64,000 nt of DNA from Thiothrix sp. UBA5583 (lineage in GTDB: Bacteria; Pseudomonadota; Gammaproteobacteria; Thiotrichales; Thiotrichaceae), in assembly GCA_002425225.1 (NCBI GenBank), contig DILV01000007.1, forward strand, positions 117,736 through 181,735, written 5' to 3'. Made by a program: the position numbers and the translations under genes. The notes under the pieces are model-generated. The model had not been told where the DNA came from and did no database searches. It was given only the letters and a program-made list of their open reading frames with translations. Shown here piece by piece: positions 31,922-40,361 of the stretch; the first letter of the stretch is position 1; every line of letters starts with the position of its first letter.

Positions 31922-33690
31922 TTCGTTACCTGTTGTTTGCATGGTTTTTACTAACATTAGCAGGTTGTGGTGTGCCGGAAACACCTTGGCAGGTCAGGGC
32001 GATTGGCGTGCTAGATCGGGTAGCCCCGTTTGAGACGGTGACGGGGGCTGACCGTGTAACGATTGCGGCTGCCCGTAACGAATACGAAGGTTTCCAGTTT
32101 GTGATCAGTGCCGGTTCCGGTGGGCTTGCCAATGTCGAAGTGACCGTTTCGCCGCTGAAAAACCAGCAGGGAGCCACGCTGGCAGACATACAGGTATTTC
32201 GTGAGCGTTATGTGCAGGTTAGCACGCCATCACCGCATTCACCTTATGCACCGCAGGCATGGCCTGACATATTGCTGCCAGCCAGTAACAACCAGCAGAA
32301 ACTTGCCAGTGCCTGGCGGGCATTTCCACAGAACCTGACTGCACAGGAAAACCTGCCAGTGTGGGTGGATGTGTACATTCCGGCAGATGCAGCACCAGGA
32401 CAATACAGCGGCAGCATCCAGGTCAGTGCTGATGGGCAGGATACCCTGACTTTGCCAGTAACGTTGACTGTTTGGGATTTCACCTTGCCGGAGCGTTCCC
32501 CCTTGCGCACGGTGTTTGGCACGAATGGCTATCGGCTGGCAGAAGTCTACGGGCTTGACCGCTCGGGGGCAGTGGAGGCGGATAACCGGCTGATCCGCCG
32601 CTGGAATGATTTCCTGCTGGATCACCACCTTGCTCCGGAAAGTTTCGAGGATGCCACCCCGCACGCCGATGCCAGCGGCAAGCCTGATTTTGGGCGCAAG
32701 GTTGCCGGGCTGGGGACGGTGACAGACAACATGCGCCATTACATGCAGGACAAGCACGCTTCCGCCTATACCTATGTGTTTGCCGACAGTTATCCGTTTG
32801 CCGATCCGCTGGGTAAGGAGCGGGTGCAGGCGCAAGCCTTCATGCGGGATTATGCAGACTGGTGTGCGGGGTTTGCGGGGGCAGAACGTTGCTATACCGA
32901 CCCGTCGTTTGTGGATGAGCCGGATAGTGCCGCTGCCTACCAACATGCCCGTCACTGGGGTGAGTTTTTTGATGAGGCGCAAGGCAAGGGCGAAAAAATC
33001 CGTTTTCAGGTCAGCGAACCGCCCCTGAATGAAGACCCGGCGCTTGGCAATCTGCACGGTGCGGTGGATGTGTGGATTCCCAAGTTCCATGACTTGTGGC
33101 GTGATGTCGATTATCTGGGCAGGAATGTGGCGGCTGAGCGTTTGGCAACAGGTGATGAAATCTGGGCATATACTGCGTTGGTGCTGGATTTTGACCATTA
33201 TCGTCATATCAATCCGCGTGCCGATGCGTTGCAAGGCAATTATCCACCTGTCTGGCAACTGGATTTTCCTGCCATCAATTACCGAATCCCGACCTGGCTG
33301 TTCCACCGTTACGGTGTCACAGGGCTGGGCTACTGGGATACGGTCGCCTGGTTTGACAAGGCAGACATCTGGCACGATGCTGCCAGTTTTATTAGTACCG
33401 ATCCGCCAGGCTTTGTGTTCAACGGTGATGGCTTGCTGGCTTATCCGGGCAAGCAGGCACAAACCGGGTTTGATGGCCCGCTGGCATCCTTGCGCCTGAA
33501 ATGGATACGCGAGTCGGTAGAAGATTACATGTACATCGACCTGTTGTTACAGGCAGGGGAAGCTGCGTTTGTCCGCCAGCAACTTGAGCGCATTGCCCGT
33601 AACTTTGGTGATTGGGACAACAATCCTGCTTTGCTGATGCAGGTCAGGCAGGCATTGGGCGAGCGGCTGGCAGCAGTAGGACGACGCTGA
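31906..33690 (+). CDS. DUF4091 (glycoside hydrolase 123-like) lipoprotein
   Basis: A 594-residue protein with a lipobox (LTLAGC, Cys21). After a beta-sandwich (about residues 40-180) comes a catalytic-type TIM-barrel region (about 190-560) of the DUF4091 family, related to GH123 N-acetyl-beta-galactosaminidases. Acidic pairs that could be catalytic are in FVDEPDS and FEDATPHAD. It would sit on the periplasmic side and trim or modify the polymer. It overlaps the preceding gene by 16 bp and the next by 1 bp. Substrate uncertain; a hexosaminidase role is inference. Confidence 0.75.
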   Translation: MAGTLIRYLLFAWFLLTLAGCGVPETPWQVRAIGVLDRVAPFETVTGADRVTIAAARNEYEGFQFVISAGSGGLANVEVTVSPLKNQQGATLADIQVFRERYVQVSTPSPHSPYAPQAWPDILLPASNNQQKLASAWRAFPQNLTAQENLPVWVDVYIPADAAPGQYSGSIQVSADGQDTLTLPVTLTVWDFTLPERSPLRTVFGTNGYRLAEVYGLDRSGAVEADNRLIRRWNDFLLDHHLAPESFEDATPHADASGKPDFGRKVAGLGTVTDNMRHYMQDKHASAYTYVFADSYPFADPLGKERVQAQAFMRDYADWCAGFAGAERCYTDPSFVDEPDSAAAYQHARHWGEFFDEAQGKGEKIRFQVSEPPLNEDPALGNLHGAVDVWIPKFHDLWRDVDYLGRNVAAERLATGDEIWAYTALVLDFDHYRHINPRADALQGNYPPVWQLDFPAINYRIPTWLFHRYGVTGLGYWDTVAWFDKADIWHDAASFISTDPPGFVFNGDGLLAYPGKQAQTGFDGPLASLRLKWIRESVEDYMYIDLLLQAGEAAFVRQQLERIARNFGDWDNNPALLMQVRQALGERLAAVGRR

Positions 33691-34898
33691 TGGATACCCT
33701 CAGGAAAGCGGCTGTTTTTTTCATGATGATGCTGGTGTTTGCGTTGCCCACTGATGGTGCGGCGGAAATTGCCGGTATGTCACTGGTCAAGATTGCTGGT
33801 TTGATGTCATTTGGGCTGGCAGCAGTACTGTTGATGATGGGAAATGGTATTCATGCCGTACCGGGTTTCCATTCTGCTGTATTGCTATACGTTGCTTGGG
33901 TCATGCTGTCGTATACCTGGTCAGAAATGCCAGTGCCATATGAAACCTCGCAAGCGGTCAGTAGTGAGCAGGCACTCAAAAGCAACCTGTATATCCTGAT
34001 GATTGCCTTGCTGCTGTTCCAGTTGGCAGCAACCCGGAATGACCTGAACCTGTTGTATGTGGCTTTGGTACTGGGTTCCTTCTGGCTGGTATACCTGATG
34101 GTCAAGGATTACCAGATCGGTGGTAACACCGTGCGTCATGAAATCAAGCAGTTTGATGCTAATGAAGTGTCGGTCAAGCTGGCAATGGTCATCCCGCTGG
34201 CAATTTATCTGCTGACCCTATGCCAGCAATGGTGGTGGCGAGTCTTGGGATTGGTGTACATACCGGCGGCCGGTTTTACCATCCTGATTACCGGTTCGCG
34301 TACTGGTGCTGTCATCATGGTGCTGGGACTGGTTGGATTTGTGCCGGCCATCCTGCGTTCCGGGCTGATTGGCAAAACTGCCAGTGTGCTGGTGGTGATG
34401 GTGGCGCTGATTGGCATTGCGAATGTCATTCCACAAAAAACCATTGAGCGTATTTTTTCGACCGGCAAGGAAATATCCAGCGGAACCTTGAATGAACGCA
34501 GCGTAATATGGGCAAATGCGTATGAAGAGTGGGAAGAAAGCCCCATTATCGGTCATGGTCTCGGTTCGTTCCGGCGCATCATCAACCCTTACAATGTGGA
34601 TTACACGGCACACAACAGTTTTGTGGCGGTAACGGCGGAGCAGGGCATTATCGGTACTGTCCTGTATTTGGCGGTTATCAGTGTTGCGTTTGCAGCAGCT
34701 TGGCGTTTGAGGGGGGATGAGCGGCTACTACTGAGCCTGATGCTGCTGATCGTGGTAATCGGGCAGATGTCCCTGACCCTGCAAGACCGGATGTATATCT
34801 GGTTTGCTTACGCACTGGCTGTATTGGGAGCCTATATCAACAATAATCCGGTAAAAACGGCATATTCCAGTACCAACAAAATGGCGGTCAACACATGA
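33690..34898 (+). CDS. O-antigen ligase/polymerase-like membrane protein (Wzy-type)
   Basis: A 402-residue protein with about eleven hydrophobic segments. The periplasmic signature ITGSRTGAVIMV and the Wzy_C-type block GHGLGSFRR ... AHNSFVAVTAEQGIIG mark the O-antigen ligase/polymerase superfamily. In this operon it probably polymerises lipid-linked repeat units on the periplasmic face. The ATG at 33690 shares its first base with the previous TGA; the longer frame to 33612 overlaps the DUF4091 gene and is rejected. A ligase role cannot be ruled out. Confidence 0.85.
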   Translation: MDTLRKAAVFFMMMLVFALPTDGAAEIAGMSLVKIAGLMSFGLAAVLLMMGNGIHAVPGFHSAVLLYVAWVMLSYTWSEMPVPYETSQAVSSEQALKSNLYILMIALLLFQLAATRNDLNLLYVALVLGSFWLVYLMVKDYQIGGNTVRHEIKQFDANEVSVKLAMVIPLAIYLLTLCQQWWWRVLGLVYIPAAGFTILITGSRTGAVIMVLGLVGFVPAILRSGLIGKTASVLVVMVALIGIANVIPQKTIERIFSTGKEISSGTLNERSVIWANAYEEWEESPIIGHGLGSFRRIINPYNVDYTAHNSFVAVTAEQGIIGTVLYLAVISVAFAAAWRLRGDERLLLSLMLLIVVIGQMSLTLQDRMYIWFAYALAVLGAYINNNPVKTAYSSTNKMAVNT

Positions 34899-35962
34899 AA
34901 AAAATTGCAATCGTGATTGCCGAACTGGCGGCTCCAGGGGGGGCGGAAAAGGTGGCTGTTGATCTTGCCGAGGAATTTCGGCAGCGCCAATATGAAGTAA
35001 CCGTGGTCAAGTTTGCCCGTTTGCCCCCCGATACAATCCGGCATGACATTCCGGTCAGGATAATCAATCTGGACATTCCAGAAAGGTCAGGTGGTTTCCT
35101 GACCCAGCTTGTGATCCTGTTGCAGCGGGCATGGCAGTTTCGCAAGCTGTTCCAGCAGGAGCGTTTCGACCATATCTTTTCCTTTCTGGAAGCCGCCAAT
35201 GTGCCGTGTGTGTTGGCCTGCCCGGATGCGGTGCTGTCCATCCATCTGGATCCCGGAACCATGACTCGTAGCGAGTGGTTTGCGTTCCGTTGGTTGTACC
35301 CACGTGCCAAACGGGTGATTGCGGTTTCCCGCCAGATGCAGGTTTTGCTGGAACAACGTGCTTCCCTGAAAAATGTCAATTGCATCTATAACCCGGTGAA
35401 TACCCGCCTGATCCATGCCAAGGCACAGGAACCGGTCGGGATTAACGGGCGCTTTATCCTCGCGGTGGGGCGGCTGGAACAGCAGAAACGCTTTGACTTG
35501 CTGATCGAAGCCTTTGCCCTTAGTCGCACACAACCTCATTGCCAACTGGTGATTGTCGGGCGTGGTAGCCAGCAGGCCATGCTGGAGCAGCGTATCCATG
35601 CACTGGGGATGCAAGACAGGATTGTGCTTGCCGGATTTGACCCCAATCCCTACAAGTACATGGCAAAAGCCGAGTTTCAGGTGATGAGCAGCGATTACGA
35701 AGGTTATCCGCTGGTGCTGATTGAAGCGCTGTCCCTCGGTTGCCCGATTGTTTCGACGGATTGCCCAACCGGGCCGCGTGAAATCATCCGCCATGCTGAA
35801 AACGGCCTGCTGGTGGCAAAAGGTAATGTGGAGGCCATCGCCGCCGGGATTGATGAACTGTTTTTCGATGATGCCAAACGTCAGCAGATGCGTCAGCAAG
35901 CGGTGGAATCCGTGCGTGGCAATGACATTGCGGCGGTGGCTGATGCGTGGCTGGCGGCATGA
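34895..35962 (+). CDS. Glycosyltransferase, GT4 family
   Basis: A 355-residue GT-B enzyme. APGGAEKVAVDLAE at the N-terminus and YEGYPLVLIEALSLGCPIVSTDCPTGP at the C-terminus (EX7E motif) define GT4. It overlaps both neighbours by ATGA. It resembles the product at 30854 in length and motif, so the two are likely related by old duplication and add similar sugars, perhaps N-acetylhexosamines. Sugar specificity not readable. Confidence 0.88.
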   Translation: MKKIAIVIAELAAPGGAEKVAVDLAEEFRQRQYEVTVVKFARLPPDTIRHDIPVRIINLDIPERSGGFLTQLVILLQRAWQFRKLFQQERFDHIFSFLEAANVPCVLACPDAVLSIHLDPGTMTRSEWFAFRWLYPRAKRVIAVSRQMQVLLEQRASLKNVNCIYNPVNTRLIHAKAQEPVGINGRFILAVGRLEQQKRFDLLIEAFALSRTQPHCQLVIVGRGSQQAMLEQRIHALGMQDRIVLAGFDPNPYKYMAKAEFQVMSSDYEGYPLVLIEALSLGCPIVSTDCPTGPREIIRHAENGLLVAKGNVEAIAAGIDELFFDDAKRQQMRQQAVESVRGNDIAAVADAWLAA

Positions 35963-37053
35963 ATACGCTGCCCCAATGCAGGCTGCTTGCCCACAGTGAT
36001 AGCCCGCACCTGTCGCAGGTACATACCGGTTTCAGATTATTGCGGCAGGCAGGCAAGATCAGTTTGCAATACACCTTTGCTGACTGCCGCTGGCGGAATC
36101 AGCTTTTCCTGCGCAGGCAACCCCCGCTGGGTGGCATGTATGCCTTGCTGAACGACCAGCATCTGCTCTATTACGATGTACGGGATGGGGCAGATTTTGA
36201 TGAAACGGCACTGGCAACTGCCGATGTTTATTTCAAGCGCAGTTATTCACCCGCGCATACACCACCGGCTTGGCAGGCGAAAGTCAAACCCCTGGGGCTG
36301 AATTATGAAATTTACCCTGACAAGGCGGATTGGGCTGATGTCAGAAAACTGCTGGCCCAGCCCAGCCTTTCCCGATACACCCTGCGCCATCTGGCACGGC
36401 TGGTGAGTCAGGCGAGTGGCTATCCCCTGTTGTTTGTACCAACTCTCGGCAACATCCACGCATTGCCCGACCCGGACAGTGAACCACGGGTGTTGTTCAT
36501 GATGCACGCCTGGGATCCTGAGGAAGTCGCTGATTTACCGGAAGCCATTCGCCATGACCGCCATGTTGTCAACCAGATGCGGGCTGAGTGTGTACGTGCC
36601 TTGCGACAAACGTTTGGCGAACGCTTTTACGGCGGCTTTGCCCACAGTGCTTATGCACTCAAGCATTACCCGGATGCCTTGTTGCCGGAACGCGGTGCGT
36701 CTGACAAGGCCAGTTACCTGCAAATCCTGAAAAACCATCCGATCTGTATTGCCACCACCGGCCTGCATGGTTCGGTAGGCTGGAAATTTGGCGAATACGT
36801 GGCGTTTTCCCGTGCCATTGTCTCGGAAAAGCTGCTGTTTCCGCCACCGCAGGGGTTTGCTGCGGGTAGCCATTATCTGGAATTCACCAGCCCGGAGGAG
36901 TGCGTGGCTGCGGTAAGTCGCCTGATGACCGACACGGTTTTGCGCCAGCAACTGATGCAGAACAACCATGCCTATTACCGGCAACACCTGCGCCCGGACA
37001 AACTGGTGGGGCAGACGCTGGCACAGGTGCTGGGAGGTGAACATGTTTTTTAA
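35959..37053 (+). CDS. Putative glycosyltransferase-like protein of polysaccharide operon
   Basis: A 364-residue soluble protein from the ATG at 35959 (ATGA overlap). The second half has GLHGSVGWKFGEYVAFSRAIVSEKL and a following YLEFTSPEEC block, as in GT-B glycosyltransferases of the exostosin/GT1-like type. The first half is less typical, and NDQHLLYYDVRDGADFD may be a fold-forming strand region. It sits between a GT4 gene and the flippase, so a sugar or phospho-sugar transfer in repeat-unit assembly is likely. Family assignment tentative. Confidence 0.65.
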   Translation: MNTLPQCRLLAHSDSPHLSQVHTGFRLLRQAGKISLQYTFADCRWRNQLFLRRQPPLGGMYALLNDQHLLYYDVRDGADFDETALATADVYFKRSYSPAHTPPAWQAKVKPLGLNYEIYPDKADWADVRKLLAQPSLSRYTLRHLARLVSQASGYPLLFVPTLGNIHALPDPDSEPRVLFMMHAWDPEEVADLPEAIRHDRHVVNQMRAECVRALRQTFGERFYGGFAHSAYALKHYPDALLPERGASDKASYLQILKNHPICIATTGLHGSVGWKFGEYVAFSRAIVSEKLLFPPPQGFAAGSHYLEFTSPEECVAAVSRLMTDTVLRQQLMQNNHAYYRQHLRPDKLVGQTLAQVLGGEHVF

Positions 37054-38485
37054 GCACGGCATTACCTATTTTCTGGCAACCCTTGCCCCGGCCTTGTCGA
37101 GTTTTCTGGCAGTAGCATTTTATACGCGCTGGATGGATACCGCAGAATACGGTGTTTACACCACGGTGCTGATGGTGGCTTCCAGCATCAATAGTGTGAT
37201 GCTCGGCTGGTTGCAGGCTGGCATCATGCGCTTCTGGAACGACAAGCTGGTGTCGGCAGAGGCTATCCGCAACCTGATTGGCAGTGCCGTACTGGTGACT
37301 TCCGTGCTGGTAGCGGTGTTGCTGCTGGGGTTTGCGCTGGTATCGGGGGAACGGCAGGTGGCGTGGGTGCTGGTGCTATTGTTCGTGGCGACTGCCTTGT
37401 ATGAGGCATGGCAGCGCATCAATTCCATCACTTTCCAGACCCGCCAGTATTTGCTGGCAGAAATTGCCCGTGCTGTGCTGATCGTCGGGGTCGGCTTGTC
37501 GCTGGTCAAACTCGGTTATGGTTGGGGGGGGGCGGCTTTGGGAGTAGTGTTGGGCAATCTGCTGGTGTTACTGTTTTCCGGCAGTTTCTGGCGGTTGTTG
37601 CACCCGCAGCTTGCCAGTATTGACCGAGTGGTGCTGAAAAAAATCCTGGTGTACGGTATCCCGATGAGCCTGTCAGCCATCCTGTTCGGGGTGATCCAGA
37701 TTGCGGAACGTACCCTGATTGGCTGGTTCAGCGGTTACGATGTGGTGGGGGAATACGCAGCGGCCTATAACCCGCCCCGCCAGATTTTGTTCATGATTGC
37801 GGGGGCGCTGAACATGGCGGCTTACCCGCTGATTATCCATGCACTGGAACAGCAGGGGGTGGCGCAGGCTGCCAGCAGGATGCGTGACTACATCATTTTC
37901 TACGTCGGGGTATTTGCCGCCTGTGCATTGGGTCTGCTGGGAATTGCCGATGATTTTGTGCCGATCCTGATCGGTGCGGAATTTGTGGCGACTGCCTTGC
38001 AGTTTTTCCCGTGGGTGATTGTGGCTGTGGCATTCCACGCTTTTTACCTGTTCTACATTTCGCTGTTTTTCCAGATCAACAAGCAGACCGGGCGGGAAGT
38101 ACAGGTTATTTTGCTGGCAGCGGTGGCAAGCGTTGCCCTGAATGTGTTGTTGTTGCCGTTATACGGTTTGGCAGGGGCGGCAGTCACTGCGATTGTCACC
38201 TACCTGCTGTGCGTGGTGTATGGCTATGTGCGTGGCAAAGGCAGCTTTCAGGTCGCCGTGCCGTGGCTGGACATGGGCAAGATAGCACTGGCGGCGTTGA
38301 CCATGTACCTGCTGATGGGGCAAGCGCCAGACTGGCACAACCACCTTTATAACCTGTTGCTGAAAATACCGCTGGGTATGCTGGTTTACGCTGGCATGGT
38401 CTGGCTGCTGGATATTGGTGGCATACGCCATTTGCTCAAGGGGAGGCTGGGATGGCTAACATTCTCTACATCATCACCTCGCTGA
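37043..38485 (+). CDS. Oligosaccharide flippase (Wzx/MATE superfamily)
   Basis: A 480-residue membrane protein with 12-14 hydrophobic segments. The N-terminus (LATLAPALSSFLAVAFYTRWMDTAEYGVYTTVLM) is typical of polysaccharide flippases (PST/MurJ-like). It moves lipid-linked repeat units from the inner to the outer face of the inner membrane, for polymerisation by the Wzy-like protein at 33690. The ATG at 37043 follows GGGAGG and overlaps the previous gene by 11 bp. Its C-terminus overlaps the next gene by 34 bp, a sizeable overlap. Confidence 0.9.
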   Translation: MFFKHGITYFLATLAPALSSFLAVAFYTRWMDTAEYGVYTTVLMVASSINSVMLGWLQAGIMRFWNDKLVSAEAIRNLIGSAVLVTSVLVAVLLLGFALVSGERQVAWVLVLLFVATALYEAWQRINSITFQTRQYLLAEIARAVLIVGVGLSLVKLGYGWGGAALGVVLGNLLVLLFSGSFWRLLHPQLASIDRVVLKKILVYGIPMSLSAILFGVIQIAERTLIGWFSGYDVVGEYAAAYNPPRQILFMIAGALNMAAYPLIIHALEQQGVAQAASRMRDYIIFYVGVFAACALGLLGIADDFVPILIGAEFVATALQFFPWVIVAVAFHAFYLFYISLFFQINKQTGREVQVILLAAVASVALNVLLLPLYGLAGAAVTAIVTYLLCVVYGYVRGKGSFQVAVPWLDMGKIALAALTMYLLMGQAPDWHNHLYNLLLKIPLGMLVYAGMVWLLDIGGIRHLLKGRLGWLTFSTSSPR

Positions 38486-39567
38486 GCGTGGGTGGAGCGC
38501 AAAAAGCGCTGCTGAACCTGACCGGTTCCGCTTTCAGTGCAGATTACACGCCGCATGTGATTGCCCTGGTGGAGGTGGATGGTATCCGCCAGCAGTTTGA
38601 ACAAGCTGGAATTCCGGTGACAGTGCTGGGACTGAACCGGCTGGTACGTCTGCCTTTGTTGCTGCCACGGCTGGCAGGTCTGGTGTGGAAGATCAGACCG
38701 CAAATCATCCACGGCTGGATGCATCACGGCAACCTGTTTGCCACGTTTGCCTGGATGTCGGCAGCCTGTCGCCCAACCCTGCTATGGGGGATGCACCATA
38801 CCCCGGAAAAAGCCACGCTAGAACGCGCCCAGCACGCGGTTGTGCTGACACTGGGGCGCTGGTTGTCGCGCTTTCCGCAGCATATCGTGTATGTGTCGAA
38901 ACGCAGCCTGCAACGCCATACCGAACTGGGTTATGACCACCGCCACGCGCAGGTGATCGCTAATGGCATTCCGTTGGGCAAGGGCAGTGAGGCTTCAGAC
39001 TGTTACCGTAGTGTCCGTGAGGAACTGGGCATCCCGGTTGATACGCTGCTGATTGGCAGCTTGACCCGTTACGTGCCTGAAAAGGATATTCCCAACCTGA
39101 TTAACGCGGTTTACCAGTTGCAGGTACAGGGTGTGTATGCCCATTTCCTGCTAGCAGGCGAAGGCATGGATCAGACAAACCTGGCTCTGCACGCCTTGCT
39201 GGCAAACCTGCCGGAACCCCGGCGGGTGCATCTGCTGGGGGTACGCACGGATGCTGCCCGCCTGATTGCGGCGCTGGATGTGGCAACCCTGTCATCGCAG
39301 CGTGAAGCCTTCCCGCTGTTTCTGGCAGAAGCGATGGCAGCGGGAGTGCCGTGCGTAGCCACCGATGTGGGCGATATTGCCGAGTGTGTGGCTGATACCG
39401 GGCTGGTTGTACCTGCCGGGGATGCAAGCGCACTCGCACTGGCATGGCGAAACCTGCTCCAGTTGGATACTCCCCAGCGGCAGGCGCTAGGGGCAAGGGC
39501 GCAGCAACGGGTGGCGGAACGTTACAGTTTGGATGCGGTAGTGGGGGCGTACCGACAATTGCTGTAA
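38452..39567 (+). CDS. Glycosyltransferase, GT4 family
   Basis: A 371-residue GT-B enzyme with SVGGAQKALLNL near the N-terminus and REAFPLFLAEAMAAGVPCVATDVGD (EX7E) near the C-terminus. It is the last gene of the plus-strand operon. An AAGGGGAGG ribosome-binding site precedes the ATG. Its 3' end overlaps the convergent deacetylase gene by 46 bp, so the two transcripts would be antisense at their ends. It likely adds a hexose; exact sugar unknown. Confidence 0.88.
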   Translation: MANILYIITSLSVGGAQKALLNLTGSAFSADYTPHVIALVEVDGIRQQFEQAGIPVTVLGLNRLVRLPLLLPRLAGLVWKIRPQIIHGWMHHGNLFATFAWMSAACRPTLLWGMHHTPEKATLERAQHAVVLTLGRWLSRFPQHIVYVSKRSLQRHTELGYDHRHAQVIANGIPLGKGSEASDCYRSVREELGIPVDTLLIGSLTRYVPEKDIPNLINAVYQLQVQGVYAHFLLAGEGMDQTNLALHALLANLPEPRRVHLLGVRTDAARLIAALDVATLSSQREAFPLFLAEAMAAGVPCVATDVGDIAECVADTGLVVPAGDASALALAWRNLLQLDTPQRQALGARAQQRVAERYSLDAVVGAYRQLL

Positions 39568-40361
39568 TACCTGTCCCGGAACGAGGTAAACGGGTAATCA
39601 CGCAGCAATTGGTGCAGCTTTCCAGCAACACTCCCGCGCCGTGCAAACTGGTGATACTTCATTTTCTGTGGAATCTCCATCAGTTTTGAAACCTCGCGGT
39701 ATTCATGCGTATCTGTTTCATACGGGTGCATGTAAAACACGCTGGTATCCCGATCCAGATCGCGTGCCAGCCAGCGGTTAAACCAGTAAGGGTAAAGCCG
39801 GAAATAGCCGCCGCCCATCACCGGCAGGTTCTTGCCCAGCAACTTGCTGACACTCATCGGGTAGGTATCCAGCCCGCGCTCGCGGATGCGTTGCAGAATG
39901 CCATCATCGTTGAAACCGTAACAACTACGCACGGTTGCCAGCATGATGGAAGAGTCGTACACAATGCCTTCGGTTTTTAGCGCATCGCAATACCAGTCGA
40001 GGTATTCATCCCGTACCGAAAAGGTGGGGGCGCGGAAACCGATGACTTTTTCCCCGCTTATGTCTTCGAGGATGGCAACCGAACGGTGTAATTCGTCACG
40101 AAATTGTGCCTCTGTCAGGTCGTAAAGCCGCCGATGCGTGTAGGAATGGCAAGCAAGCTCGTGTCCGGCGTGGGCAATCGCCTTGACCAGACGCGGAAAC
40201 TTTTCAGCCACCATACCTTGCACAAAAAACGTGCCTGTTACCTTGTGTTCGGCAAGGATGTCGAGCAGACGGCTGGTGTTGAACAGCACCCGGTTGGAAA
40301 CCGCCCGGTCAAAGTCGTAGACAGATTGTTGCCAGTCTTCGATGTCGGCACTGAAGATCAT
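39522..40361 (-). CDS. Polysaccharide deacetylase, XrtA-locus type (DUF3473)
   Basis: A 279-residue NodB-fold deacetylase. The metal-binding SADIEDW and HSYTHRRL motifs and the FRAPTFS block are present. The opening SxDxEDW and the C-terminal DUF3473-like tail are typical of deacetylases found next to exosortase (XrtA) genes. It would remove acetyl groups from N-acetylated sugars of the polymer. The lack of a signal peptide suggests a cytosolic site or an unusual route. The start overlaps the upstream glycosyltransferase stop (ATGA). Confidence 0.87.
   Translation of the reverse strand: MIFSADIEDWQQSVYDFDRAVSNRVLFNTSRLLDILAEHKVTGTFFVQGMVAEKFPRLVKAIAHAGHELACHSYTHRRLYDLTEAQFRDELHRSVAILEDISGEKVIGFRAPTFSVRDEYLDWYCDALKTEGIVYDSSIMLATVRSCYGFNDDGILQRIRERGLDTYPMSVSKLLGKNLPVMGGGYFRLYPYWFNRWLARDLDRDTSVFYMHPYETDTHEYREVSKLMEIPQKMKYHQFARRGSVAGKLHQLLRDYPFTSFRDRYYSNCRYAPTTASKL

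Noticed and set aside
32239..33462. 407-codon open frame on the minus strand opposite the DUF4091 gene
   Set aside because: It mirrors the codon pattern of the plus-strand gene, has no domain or ribosome-binding site, and its product lacks family features.
35087..35899. 270-codon minus-strand open frame opposite a GT4 gene
   Set aside because: No recognisable domain; the plus-strand GT4 has all motifs.
38436..38456. AAGGGGAGGCTGGGATGG before the last GT4 gene as another REP copy
   Set aside because: The likeness is short and explained by the ribosome-binding site AAGGGGAGG plus the start codon; no palindrome is formed.
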